Source: Glandiceps talaboti (lineage: Eukaryota; Hemichordata; Enteropneusta; Spengelidae). From it: a stretch of 64,000 bases of DNA. A program made the translations under genes and the position numbers. Within the stretch, counting starts at the first letter, position 1; the number at the start of each line of letters is the position of its first letter. Location: the NCBI RefSeq assembly GCF_964340395.1, contig NC_135569.1, forward strand, positions 3,619,540 to 3,683,539, in the 5' to 3' direction. The notes beneath the pieces were generated by a model. That model did no database searches and was not told the origin of the DNA. It worked only from the letters and a program-made list of their open reading frames with translations. Of this stretch, positions 35,396 through 54,022 are shown piece after piece.

Positions 35396-36590
35396 ATGTC
35401 CTTGCTACATAGTGACTTTGCAATATGTGAATTGGGCAAAGTCCTTTCCATCACTGTCAATACATACTACACATGCTGTGTATTGACTTTACAATCTGTG
35501 AATATGACAGTTCATTTTACCGTCAGTACATACTACCGTTGCTATGTAGTCACGGTACATTCAGCAAATTCGGCATTTCCTCTATTTAAGTATTATACCC
35601 ATGCTATGTATTGACTCTAGAATCTATGAATTTGACAAAGTCCATTTTACCGTCTGTACATAATACCCTTGCTATCACTGTACAGCCGGTAAATTCAGCA
35701 TTTCCTCTATTTAAGTATTATACCCATGCTATTAATTGACTCTAGAATCTATGAATTTGACAAAGTCCATTTTACCGTCTGTACATAATACCCTTGCTAT
35801 CACTGTACAGCCGGTAAATTCAGCATTTCCTCTATTTAAGTATTATACCCATGCTATTAATTGACTCTAGAATCTATGAATTTGACAAAGTCCATTTTAC
35901 CGTCTGTACATAATACCCTTGCTATCACTGTACAGCCGGTAAATTCAGCATTTCCTCTATTTAAGTATTATACCCATGCTATTAATTGACTCTAGAATCT
36001 ATGAATTTGACAAAGTCCATTTTACCGTCTGTACATAATACCCTTGCTATCACTGTACAGCCGGTAAATTCAGCATTTCCTCTATTTAAGTATTATACCC
36101 ATGCTATTAATTGACTCTAGAATCTATGAATTTGACAAAGTCCATTTTACCGTCTGTACATAATACCCTTGCTATCACTGTACAGCCGGTAAATTCAGCA
36201 TTTCCTCTATTTAAGTATTATACCCATGCTATTAATTGACTCTAGAATCTATGAATTTGACAAAGTCCATTTTACCGTCTGTACATAATACCCTTGCTAT
36301 CACTGTACAGCCGGTAAATTCAGCATTTCCTCTATTTAAGTATTATACCCATGCTATTAATTGACTCTAGAATCTATGAATTTGACAAAGTCCATTTTAC
36401 CTTCTGTACATAATACCCTTGCTACATAGTGACTACAATCTGAATTTAAACACATCATTTCCAGTGCATAATATACCCTTGCTACATCTTGTCTCACAAT
36501 GTGTACACCTGACAAAGACCTTTCCGCCATTTTAATGTACTACCCTTGCTATGTCATATCTTACAATGTGTACATCTGACAAATAGGTCG
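35396..36590. repeat. 125-bp satellite, six identical central copies
   Basis: The phrase tctagaatctatgaatttga recurs at 35616, 35741, 35866, 35991, 36116, 36241 and 36366, exactly 125 bp apart. Copies between 35616 and 36365 look letter-identical by eye; the last has ttaccttctg in place of ttaccgtctg. Diverged half-units (ttgctacatagtgact..., ttgctatgtc...) flank both sides, suggesting growth from a shorter ancestral unit. It lies between the convergent 3' ends of RANGRF and CDA. Confidence 0.95.
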
Positions 36591-37025
36591 ACAGCACAAT
36601 ATTTGAAGGCCAGAAAGCTTGTCGCACCACACAGTGCTTATGATAGCAAGTCACTGATAAATTTCACATGACATGCTAGCATTGTTTTTTTTTCTGTGTT
36701 TGTCTTTTCCCAAGTCTGCCTGGTAGCTTTTGGGAAAATTCATTGATGACATACAAGCATTTAATTGATGGAGCCTTACTAAATATATTTCCCTTTTTGC
36801 ACAAATGGAAGACTTCTATTGCATATAGGATATTATACCAGGTTCAACAAAAAATATGGAATATATACTCTGGTCTTTCTACATCACGACGACATATGTT
36901 TATGTTAAGACGTGCGTCTACGTCACTGGTCCTCAGTGCTGTGTTCCAAATATGACTCAAAACATTCAAAATTGTCATTACTTTCCTTGATTTTTCTTTG
37001 ATATTACTGGCACTGGTATAATTAT

Positions 37026-37176
37026 GTTATTCCCCAATAAATTTCTTCATTCAGCTGGAAAATACTCGTGACCTAAGGGGTTGTCCTACTCATCTATTAT
37101 AGACTCGTATTGATAAGGGCCCCTTAGGTCACTCGTATTTCCCTTGACTGAACAAAGAAAAATATTGGGGAATAAC
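37026..37176. mobile_element. Palindromic element with gttattccccaata ends
   Basis: gttattccccaataaatttc on the left and tattggggaataac on the right. The inverted match continues inward about 55 bp (ttcagctggaaaatactcgt / acgagtatttccc and cctaagggg / ccccttagg). A partial copy of one arm lies at 40412-40453 in CDA intron 2. Confidence 0.85.
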
Positions 37177-37234
37177 ATCTAAGTGTGTTGTGATAAACAG
37201 CATCATTATGAAACAACTCTCTGGATTGTATAAT

Positions 37235-43791
<6,557 letters not shown>

Positions 43792-46081
43792 TTCAACTTT
43801 GACCGCTCTAACTTTCCTTACTACGCCTCTAGATGGCGTAATCCAAATTTCATGAACTTCACACAACACGCTGTATAGCGAATCAATAGCAATAGCGTCG
43901 GCGATTGGTCACCCTTATACTTATTGATTGATACTTGTTACTGTATAGAAATTATGCAAACGACTCGTTCAAATCTAAACTATATAAGCAAGCTTTTGTA
44001 GGACACCTGCTATTTGTTATCATCGATATATGGACAATAGAATACATTACATTTGAAGTTTGCATTCTTCAGGTATTGCCAAACTAGGCTACAAAAATAA
44101 ACACATTAAAGTTAAAATCTAAAACAAACTTTGATGGTAAAGTAATGTACACTTAGTTATGATCAATGTATTTGCCGCATTATTTGAACTTTGAATCTTG
44201 TATTCTTCAGTCATGTATACTAATTATCAAAATTATTAATTATGCAAATACGTAATTAAAATTTTAAGCTACATCAACAAACTTTGCAAGTCATTTGCTC
44301 TTTGCTACCAATCGACGAATCATCAACGCATTTACAATATTTTATTAAATTTGAAGTTTGCATATTCATATTAAGATATTACATAATTGTACCAAAAACC
44401 TTTAAATTACACAAATCATCTGAAGCATGCATTCTTTAAGATATCGCCCAACTTCGGAAAATCGTTATTTATGCAACCCAAATTTTCAGACGGGGAGTGC
44501 GGCCCAAAGTCTATCTATATATCATCAAAAACATACCCATTGTTTAGAATTTCCAGTCACAATCATCCAGTCAATTACCTTTATTCTGATGTTGTGAAGG
44601 CATTTCTAAAACATGAAGATGTTTCCAATGTTATCGGTCCCATGATTAGGGAATTTTGAGATGAAAAGTCGACAAAGGTTTAGGGACTTTTAGGTGAACA
44701 AAAGTGATCCATTTGGGCGGCACTTACCAATATACCTAAAGCTTTCTATGGGAGTACCCCCCCCCCCTCCAAACACATAATGTCCAAGTTTACTAGGCTT
44801 TACTGATATATTCCCACTTTTGGAGAGCTGATCATCTGGACTGACTTCAATGTGAGAACGACCTTTTCAGTCATATGATCACCGTTGAATATTAACCAAT
44901 CCTACGTAGACAAGATATTGTCACATGACCTTAGTCCTATCATCAGCCCTCTTTCCAACCGAGACTCGTGCACGTATCAACTATTTGAGATAAATGTGAA
45001 TTTTTATCATTTTCACATTTCCGTTAAACCTCTCTGGAAACCGACTGCTGCACCGTATCGAGTTGTTGCAGAGATATTACAAAAGTAAGCTTCATCTCCA
45101 TAGTCGTTTACACCAAAATGTAAGTAGTGCAATCTCAGTACAAAAGTCTTGCTAATTGGATAATTAATGTATATACCTTGACAGGCAGTTCCGTTTGTGA
45201 TTTGTTTGTATCCACTTCATTTATTGGTGCGCCTAAACCGAATGTAACACAGTTATATTGTTTCGTATCTTGTAGCCTAGAATAGTATATCTTGTAGAAT
45301 ACCAAACATCCACTCGATGAGTGCCTTCCACGACTCTATATTACCCATCATATAGTAAATAAAGTTGTTCTTATGTACGCTTCTATACCTTTTTTGTTGA
45401 TTTTGAACATGAGTGGAATATATAGTTCTCATAGTTTCTGAACACTTTGCATTATTTGTCCATATGCAGTGTATACCTTTGTTTATGAAGTTTCCATGGT
45501 TACAGGTCTAACACATTTCCAAGCGACGGGGTTATGTCACGTCAAAAAATCCAGGATACAGATATTTCGTTGTAATATGTGTGCCATCACTTCAACAAGT
45601 CCGGGTTCATAGTTCCAAACCCTTGGTCCCAATACAGATAACTCTTTACAATAAACACAGTAAACAGTGGTTAGGAATGAGAGATTTATTGTGAAAAATC
45701 GTCACTGAGATAACACAAACAATGCCAACACAGGCAAACACTGTTCGTATATCTGTGACAGTACACCACTCTGCATTGAACCCTGTACTTTACGGTCGAC
45801 CTCATTATGAAATAACACCATAAACTTCTACTATGGTGAACGACAGCAATAGATGTGAACAAAAGTACACTTCCCTTATAATGAAAACATTTTCTGATAA
45901 AATTAATGGTGATGGGAGATGTGTTTTGTAGAGAGGTTTTTGACCTTGTTTATAAGTGATATTGACCTGCGAACCACAAGCACTTCACTACTACTATTAT
46001 TAGTTTTAGTTTTAGCAAAGTTGAATTGTTTTTGGGCATGTTAAACTAATACACCAACGGAGGTTACCTTGTCCATCTCCT
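43792..46081. other. Gene-free stretch upstream of CDA
   Basis: 43792-44000 should contain the CDA promoter. Two unrelated plus-strand ORFs of 90 and 67 codons (44387-44659, 44885-45088) are open, but I recognise no family and see no clean splice context; the second ends near a weak donor (aaaag/taagc). A poly-C run lies at about 44759-44767. Confidence 0.4.
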
Positions 46082-46140
46082 GTATGTATGTATGTATGTA
46101 TGTATGTGTGTGTGTGTGTCTGTCTGTCTGTCTGTCTGTG

Positions 46141-46179
<39 letters not shown>

Positions 46180-46243
46180 ATGTGTGTATGTATGTATGTA
46201 TGTATGTATGTATGTATGTATGTATGTATGTATGTATGTATGT
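46082..46243. repeat. (TATG)n-(TCTG)n-(TATG)n microsatellite
   Basis: tatg/tgtg units, then tctg units, then a long tatg run. Confidence 0.97.
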
Positions 46244-46292
46244 TAATAAAAGAAAATTGTGTGGTTCCGACAGTTTTATTTTGTCTTTTAAG

Positions 46293-46671
46293 TTAAGGCC
46301 TAAAAAATAATTGTTTGGTTCCTGTTACCCGACCCGACCTAGCTTTTCATTGCCCACCCTAAACTTTTTTTACCGTATTCGAGAACAAAATACTAGTAAT
46401 AAAATCGCAAAAATTGTGAAGTCTCACGAGAAATAGTTGATACAGAAACTGTCAACAACAAAATAACACTGTTCTTCCTATCTGTAATGGCTGTACATCT
46501 GATAGGAAGAAATAAACACCACAGGGACCATTTGGAAAACAATAGAAAACCTGAACTAGACACTCACACAGAAAAAATATATATAATAAAATAAAATAAA
46601 ATATCTACCTACCCCACCTATTCTAAAATTGAGTGTAATTGGAACCACACAATTCTTTTTATTAGGCCTAA
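46293..46671 (+). mobile_element. Full copy of TIR element family 'AGGCCTAA'
   Basis: 379 bp. Left end ttaaggcctaaaaaataatt then gtttggttcc; right end ggaaccacacaattcttttt then attaggccta, an imperfect inverse of about 30 bp. The middle has an inner hairpin (cttcctatc / gataggaag). The same layout is seen at 53121-53500. Confidence 0.85.
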
Positions 46672-46838
46672 TGTCAGTTTCGGCATCCACTATTTCTCGT
46701 GAGACCCCTCAAAAATGTTTGCTATTTAATTATTTTAATTTGTTCTCGAATACCGTAAAAAGTTTTGTGTTGGCAGTCAAAAGCTAGGTGGGGTCGGGTA
46801 ACCGGAACCAAACAATTGTTTTTTAGGCCTAGGCCTTA
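46672..46838 (-). mobile_element. Inverted partial copy of the same family, abutting the first
   Basis: Reverse complement of this stretch (aggcctaaaaaacaattgtt, tggttccggttacccgaccc, gtattcgagaacaaat, tctcacgagaaatagtggat) matches the left about 170 bp of the 46293 copy. The two copies lie back to back, making a 545-bp palindromic arrangement. Confidence 0.85.
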
Positions 46839-46842
46839 CAAG

Positions 46843-47044
46843 TAATGTTTTTGCTAATGTATTTGGTTTGAATTTGCTCTCCCCTGTTCTCTATCTGTTT
46901 ATAAAGAAGCCTATAACGAGACACACGAAATAATTTAGGTGTCATGATTCGATGTAGGGTATATTGATACCAATTACATGTAGATATGAAATAAGCATGA
47001 TGGTCAGTGGGTATAAAGTAAAATGGAATATTAAGTAAGGATTT

Positions 47045-47098
<54 letters not shown>

Positions 47099-47646
47099 CC
47101 CCCTCCCAAATTCCATTGACAATGCATAGTATTCATCATCTGGCTAATTTTATCATTTCATTCTGCATTTTGCACATGGCACGTTGTGATAACTTAGTGC
47201 GCATGCTTGTATATTTGTCTCTTTGTACTTATCCTTTGTTTGTACATGTGTTTGGACAAGAGTAAACATATTTAAACTGATATACATTTAGCATTCATAT
47301 TTGAGCTACCTGTCTATCTGAAGACAGAACGTTCCGGGTTTAGTTATCAGACACACATAACACATATCCTGGTTCACAATTGATGAGTCCAATGTAGACT
47401 AACATGTGTCCGACATCTAAACTGTACCAATCAGTAACAAGAGATATTGGAATGTGAGATTATGAGGTAAATTTACCTCCATACAATGTTACCAAATGTT
47501 GAAAATGTCGTTGTACTATACACACTATACGTAAATTTGTGCTGTGCATCACTGTGTGAAAAATAATACTTAAAGTCAAACTTTAAAAAACGATCAGCAC
47601 TTAGATTTTTGGTGTTATGGATATCCATTGCTTAGATCATGTTAGA
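46843..47646. other. Gene-free stretch with (CA)n
   Basis: (CA)n of about 50 bp at 47048-47097; otherwise nothing recognised. Confidence 0.5.
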
Positions 47647-48006
47647 TCAAAAGCTTAGTATACTATAACATGCCATCTCACAAACAATATTGCGACAAAG
47701 GTCAAAATTACCCGTAAATGTTTGGCAAAATACTAATGCCAACACAATAGTGGGAAATAGATATAATTTATTCTGAAAATGTAATATGTCTTTTCCTCTA
47801 GTTTCCACAATGGGTTTGATGTGTAGCAAGGCTGATACTGTTGTTACCAGCAACATGTTGCCAAGGGCACCACAGGTTAGTATGAAGTGTGTGGCCTGAA
47901 GCTGTGTTGTGATGCTTCCGTTTTTATCAAAACAGCAACGTAGTACGCTATAAATGACAATACTAGCTATGGACATAACAAAGAATCCAGTGTATAGTGA
48001 TAGCAT
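47647..48006 (-). CDS. Uncharacterised membrane-type ORF, possibly a terminal exon
   Basis: 119 codons from ATG (48006) to stop, preceded by an acceptor-like ccatattgtag/GCAAGA, so it may be the last exon of a larger gene. Three or four hydrophobic segments are visible (around residues 5-22, 42-63, 82-95 and a Cys-rich tail). The overall look is of a multipass receptor fragment, but no diagnostic motif was seen and no upstream exon was found. Could be real, a pseudogene or chance. Confidence 0.3.
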   Translation of the reverse strand: MLSLYTGFFVMSIASIVIYSVLRCCFDKNGSITTQLQATHFILTCGALGNMLLVTTVSALLHIKPIVETRGKDILHFQNKLYLFPTIVLALVFCQTFTGNFDLCRNIVCEMACYSILSF

Positions 48007-48506
48007 TCTTGCCTACAATATGGAACGCTTTGTACACGATTTTACCCTGAAGAAGACCTCTAATGTTGGTTCGTAATGTTGGTAAATAAAGATATTACAT
48101 AGACAACAGGACCTTTTGGCTATTTCACTAAAACATATTATAGCCAAGCTGTTTTCACGCCAAGATATGTGAATCCCCAATTTTGGCTATACGTGATATA
48201 TACTATATAGTAAGAGTGTTGTTTGCTATATCTTACAGATGGTATAATTCTAAAAATAGCATTTATCATATATTAAAGATCCAATATAGAGTTAGCATAA
48301 ATGGCAGATAAACCGGTTGTCTGGCAGAGGTATATAAAAGAAAAATCCTTACTAATTCCAATGTGTGCCTCTCTGATAAGGATAAGATAAACATTGTTAC
48401 AAGAAGGTAGGATTGAAACGCTGGCCCTAGGATGAGCACTGGATAAATCCTAGTTTGGGAATATTCGGTTATAATATACTAACTGGTTTTCTTGTAAACT
48501 TTACAG

Positions 48507-51500
48507 GTGACTTTCGATAGTAAGCCTGACGAGTCAGATCAGTTTGTCTCAGAGAATAGAAAGAAGGAAGTCGAATTTGTTGATCACAAAGAAGTAGACA
48601 TCGGATTGAAAGCATGGACAACAAAAATTGACGAGAAAGATGCACAGAAATCAGTTGAGCGGTGTCAAAAGTCTTTAAGAGACTTAAAGTCGCTACACGG
48701 TGAAAACGTTGCACATCCAGACATTGCATCAACCTTAGATGAACTTGGTGATGCATTTAATGTGCTAGCAGATTACGAAACTGCCATAAATACCCATCAA
48801 GATGCCTTGGACATGAGAAAGCAACTCTATGGAGCAGGAACGCCACACCCTGAGATTGCATCGTCATTTGAACACCTTGGATTAGATTTCACATCTATTG
48901 GGAAACACGACAAAGCAGTAGAGCACCAGCTCCTAGCGTTAACCATGAGGAGACAAATTTATGGTGAGAATAAGAACCACTCATTGATTGCAGCGTCACT
49001 CGACACACTTGCAGATGCTTATGAATGTCAAGGAAATGTTAAATTATCTATCAGTAACAACGAACAATCATTGAAGATGAGAAGAGAAATCTATGGAAAA
49101 CAACCAAACCCACATGTTGCTGTATCACTTAACAATCTTGGCCTTGCATATAGCTCTTTGCGTGAGTACCAAAGAGCCATAGGTCTTCATAATGAAGCAC
49201 TGCAGATAAGAAAACATGTATATGGGAAGAATGTCGCTCATGTTGACATAGCAGTATCACTTCACAATCTAGGGGCTACATATCTACGAATGGAAAACTA
49301 CCAAAAAGCCATTCAGCTCTTTCAAGAATGTCTTCAAATGGAAGAAAGTATCTTTCAAGACAGTGCTCATCCAAACATTGCTGTTTCACTTGACAACCTC
49401 GCCGATGCCTACCAATGCCAGAGTGATTTGACCAAGGCTGCAGAAAATTATCAAAAATCTCTTGTGATGAGGAAGATTTTATATGGCAACGTGCATCCCG
49501 AGGTTGCCCAGTCTCTCTGTCGCCTTGGTAACATTCAGTCATTACAAGGTGCCCACAAAAAGGCTGCTAACTTTTATGAGCAAGCACTGCAGATACAACA
49601 ACACATCTATGCGAAACATGGAGAACAGGTAGTAGACATAGTAACTACATTAACAAAACTTGCAGATGCTTATGGGTCTATGAACAACCATGACAAAGCA
49701 ATATCATACTTGGAACGAGCAATAACGATAGAAAGGAAACTATCAACTGCCAAAGATAGGAAAGGCAACATTGCTCTTTTATTTAACAATGTTGGGTCAC
49801 AGTATTACTATAAAGGAGATCACCAGAAAGCAGTACAGTGTTACCTGGAGGCCATCTCTTTGGAGAGAGACATACATAGTGTTGATACGACCAGTGTAAA
49901 CATGGCCTTGTTTCTACGTAATTTAGCAAATTCATATCGGTCATTACAAGAGTATGCTGTATTTGTATTTGTATTTATTGATTACACGTAACAAAACCCT
50001 GGGGATTTGTTAAAGGTACAAATAAAATAAAATTGGGAAAAAAAAATCATAATAATAACACTTATAGGCTTTTCAAAAGTAACATTACACATCATAATAA
50101 AGACTACAAAACAAAACAAAACAACAACAATAACTATTCAACGAGTTGAAACATAATATTAATGAAAAAAATAATAATGAAGGGTATTTAGACATTTCAA
50201 ATTATATATTATGAGTATTTTGTAGGTGGTGCTCCCTTTTTATATTACTAAGTTTGATATATTTTCCAAGTGCGATAATTAGAGTTTTGTTGCTCATTAT
50301 TTCTTTAAATTGTTGTTCTTCTGTCAAGTTTCTGTAATTATTAATATGTTTAGCAGCTTCACTAAAGAGGTCATGCCTGAGTAAATTATACAGGGGACAC
50401 TGTAATATAAAGTGTTTTTCATCTTCTACAAGGGTTGAGTTGCATATTTTACATAATCTGCTTTTAGCTGGTATTTTGTGATGACGACCCTTTTCAATTT
50501 CAAGTTTGTGGTCACTTATGCTAATGCTGCAAATTGCCTGGAAGAGTTATTGAAGCTAAATATCAAACAACAAGGCGATGACAAAGATAGTGATCGTGTT
50601 GAAACAACCCTTGGTGATTTGGGTAACGTCTATTACAACATGAAAAACTACCCAAAATCTATCGAGCATATACTAAGATCGGTTGAGATGAGAAAGAAGC
50701 GTCAGGAGAGCAAACCTGACCCAAAAACAGCAGTGTTATTAAATACAATCGCCAATGCATACTATTCACTGAACAAGTACCAAGATGCTGCTAACTATTT
50801 CGAGAATGTTTTAGATGTGAGAAAAAATATATATGGAGAGGATGTGGCCCATGAAGAGATTGCTGCTTCATTCAACGATCTTGCATACACACTTGAACAG
50901 CTTGGTAAGCTTAATGAATCAGTAGAATATCACAAGAAGGCATTCAAGATGAAACAAACCCTCTTTGGTGCTAATGATGAAAGTGTCCTTACGTCATTGC
51001 AGCATGTTGGAAGGTTATATAGCGTTCTTGGCAACTATAAACAAGAAGTTGTTTACCGTGAAGAAGCTTTGAGGATTACCAGGCTAATTCATAGTGATAA
51101 TGCAACCCATCCTGATGTCATAAAGTGTCTCAACAATTTGGATTCAGTTCATAGCAAGATAAGAAACCACCAAAAAATGAAATAGTATCATGATGAAGCA
51201 TCCAAACTCAGCACATTCGTTCACGGCAATAACACTGGAAATGAAGCCCAAAGACACCACAGCCTGTCTCTCCAACCTAGATTAAGCTTACACACTTCGA
51301 ACTCTTCAAACAGATTCATGGTGAGAATGCTGTACATAGCCACAAGCATGGCTGTCATTCCGGATAATCTTAGTCATCGCTATTCTGCACTTGGAGAATA
51401 CAAAAAGGCAATAGAGAAAACAGCTGCAAATGAGAAAACAGCTGCACGAAGAGAACACATCTCATGCAGACATTGCCGGCTCTTTGAATACATTAGGGTG

Positions 51501-51841
51501 ACTGTTTTCAATTATCACTGGGTGAGTACAAGAAAGCTAAAGATTACTTCACAAAAAGTTTGGATATGAAAATTGCAATTTATGATGGTGCTACTGTAAC
51601 AGCTCATCCTGAAATAGCTACAGGCCTAAACAATCTTGGGATAATGTATAAAGCTCTCGATGACTATCAAGAAATGTTGCAATATCATGAAAAGGCCCTC
51701 CAAATGAGGACCGAACATCCAATTGTTGCTGATACCTTGGATGCGATTGGTAACTGTTGTGAAGCTGGAGGTCAACTTGCGTGTAGCTACAAATATACTT
51801 CAAAACATGAAGTCATATCTCACATAATAAATCTGATGTAA
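48507..51841 (+). pseudogene. Kinesin-light-chain-style TPR protein gene, disrupted
   Basis: TPRs of about 42-44 residues, each with a phrase like HPxIAxSLxxLGxAYxxxxx (e.g. VAVSLNNLGLAYSSLREYQR), of the TPR_10/TPR_12 type found in kinesin light chains, nephrocystin-3 and expanded invertebrate TPR families; a scaffold role is inferred. 48507-49958 is open and reads about ten repeats. There is no ATG at its start: the frame begins right after aaactttacag, an intron acceptor, so an upstream exon is missing or unrecognised. A LINE (49959-50516) then interrupts it; the frame resumes at 50517. An in-frame TAG at 51183-51185 replaces a repeat residue, and frameshifts follow (around 51320, 51490). 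TPR-like text (EIATGLNNLGIMYKALDDYQ) continues to about 51760. Hence a once-intact gene in decay, or one with a truncated product. Confidence 0.8.
49959..50516 (-). mobile_element. 5'-truncated LINE retrotransposon tail inserted in the TPR gene
   Basis: On the minus strand about 105 codons (50516 down to the stop at 50202) read as the C-terminus of a non-LTR reverse-transcriptase ORF. The sequence HHKIPAKSRLCKICNST... continues to KHFILQCPLY, the CX2C...HX4C zinc-knuckle motif common in CR1/L2-type and related LINEs. A non-coding 3' tail of about 240 bp follows, ending in short A-rich repeats (ataaatacaaatacaaatac). tatgct occurs on both sides (49953-49958 and 50517-50522), consistent with a 6-bp target duplication. 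Removing the insert and one tatgct (564 bp) keeps the TPR frame. The exact clade is not determined. Confidence 0.85.
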
Positions 51842-52494
51842 GTGATATAGATAAAGTTCAACACATGATGTCATCTCACAGCAGTTATTCCTTTGATGTA
51901 CTTCACCACAATTATGATGCCACAAACACAAAACGTAATAACTTCAATAGATAATGTCAATGCACTAAAGCAAGTAATTCGTCATACAATGTATGTACTT
52001 CAACATGTGTGATGTCATAACTCACACAAAGACGATAAGTCTGATGTAAATCAACACATACGATGTTACTTAGTTAACTATTTGGCAGTTTTTGTACATA
52101 ATTTCTCTAGATACTTACTGCAAACTTTGGAAATGTATGTGTTCGTTTTTGCTATCACAACCAACTTTATTTGGAGATGCATGTACTTGTTTATATCCAA
52201 TGCACTTGAATAGTTTATGTATGTATCACATAATCATCAGGTAGACATGCACATTTACTCTGCATACACTAAATTAACTTCAAGCAACATAACAATAACA
52301 ATAACAATAATTTGTTTGGTTACCTCAATATTTACACTTTATTTCATTTAGAATCAATAGTTTGTACATATACATTGTTGATCACACTTATACTGCTTAT
52401 ACAACCACAAATAAACCAATTCAATGCATCCTTCCCCATCAATACAAGAACTATAATGGCAGCTATGTTATATAAATGTATAGATATTTTACCT
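51842..52494. other. Gene-free stretch
   Basis: Contains weak repeats of a phrase like 'acatgatgtcat...tcacacaa' (51860-52070). No gene recognised. Confidence 0.45.
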
Positions 52495-52806
52495 TAAAAT
52501 GGTCTACTTCCTGACAACTGTATTCCGATTTTACACTACATTATCTTCACACATTACATCTAGTCAATCTCATCACTCTCACACAGAATTCTGTGCTCCC
52601 CCTACAGTGTTCATATAAACATAATGATGTTGTCGCATCCCCATGTGATTTTTCGTTTAAGCAGACTGGAGGTGGAGTTCAGTTGGACATTTGCCCAGCA
52701 TGGGGTTGAACCACATTTAACACCTTGAGTAACAACATTGACTAGACGTAATGTGTGAACATGACATAGTGTAAAATCAGACTACAGCATCGGGAACTGG
52801 ACTACC
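52495..52806. mobile_element. TIR element with ...ccgattttacacta ends
   Basis: ggtctacttcctgacaactg, tattccgattttacacta on the left; tagtgtaaaatcagactaca, gcatcgggaactggactacc on the right, an imperfect inverted pair of about 40 bp. A solo end is at 15290-15340. Confidence 0.75.
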
Positions 52807-53120
52807 TTAAAAAGTGCTAGAAGATTTTTACATAATTAGAGTATATGTAAATCTAAAACGAACATTCACCTTGTTCACATTTTGTCCCGTTATTTAGTTC
52901 CAACAAGTGTTTACTTTGATGTCAGTTCTTGAACAGTAAAGAAAATTAAAACATTATTTCAGATAATACTAGTAGCAATTAAGGATATTTGAGAAATATG
53001 ATCATTATCAAGTTACATGCATATCAATTGAAATTCTATGATTGCCAAATATTAAAATAAATTTCTGTTAATCTTAACTCAATTCCAGTTTGTTTTTTCT
53101 TTATAAATGGGTTTTCTTGT

Positions 53121-53500
53121 AGACCTAAAAAATGTTTGGTTCTGCTTTAATACCAGACCCCACCTAGTTTTCATGCCAACCCTAAACTTTAAAAAAAAAT
53201 ATATTAGAGAAAAAATAATAAAATCACAAAAATTGTCTTGGAAGTAGTGGATGCGGAGACTGACATCAACTTAAAGAGACAATATGAACTGTTCTTCCAA
53301 TCTGTAATGGCTGTACATCTGATGAGTAGAAACCAATAACACAGAGACCATATGGAAAACAACGGAATACATAACTACCTGAACTAGATACTCACATATC
53401 AAACAATATATCAAAAAATAAAATAATAAATCTACCTACCCCAACCTATTCTAAAAATGAGCGTAATCGGAATCACACAATTTTTTTTGGTTAGGCCTTA
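53121..53500 (+). mobile_element. TIR element family 'AGGCCTAA', full-length copy
   Basis: agacctaaaaaatgtttggt on the left through ctgtaatggctgtacatctg in the centre to aatcacacaattttttttgg ttaggcctta on the right; 380 bp, matching the 46293-46671 copy throughout. Confidence 0.85.
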
Positions 53501-53864
53501 TCTAATTTTATTTTGTAAAGTGCCTCTGAATAATTTTTTTTACACTATACAAATACAGTTCGATTGTCTTATTCATGATGTAACAATGTGTTTACTACAT
53601 ATCAAATTAAACTTACATTGCTTCCTCTTGGAACAGCTGTGCACAAATGAATGACAATGTTACCCCTTTGCATAAATTAAGTCCTGACTGACCTGCAGTT
53701 TATGAACAATCCCAACTTATTACATACACTATATGTTAAAAGTAACATATCTGGTTGGTCGTCGTTAAACGCCATCTTGCAATGTTTGTTGCACAAAAAA
53801 ATGAATATTTGTAATTGAGTCTTTCAACCTTTACCCTGTTTTATCAAGTCTATATGATGAAGTA

Positions 53865-54022
53865 ATTTGCATATAATCTCCAAATCAACTAATTTGCATA
53901 TCATGTCCCTATGATTAACTAATTTGCATCATGTCCATAAGGTTAGCTAATTTGCATATCATGTCCACTTAACTTGTTAACTAATTTGCATACCACATCT
54001 GACTGGTTAACTAATTTGCATA
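53865..54022. repeat. Minisatellite (ctaatttgcatatcatgtcc)
   Basis: Six or seven diverged copies of a 20-30-bp unit containing taactaatttgcat. Confidence 0.85.

Noticed and set aside
44387-45088. Two plus-strand ORFs of 90 and 67 codons
   Set aside because: Not recognised, no clear splice context and separate frames; retained only as a comment in the intergenic description.
48507-48509. GTG as a start codon for the TPR gene
   Set aside because: It directly follows an intron acceptor (tttacag); in animal DNA this is an exon edge, not an initiation site.
49276-49542. Minus-strand ORF inside the TPR region
   Set aside because: Shadow of the plus-strand TPR coding sequence.
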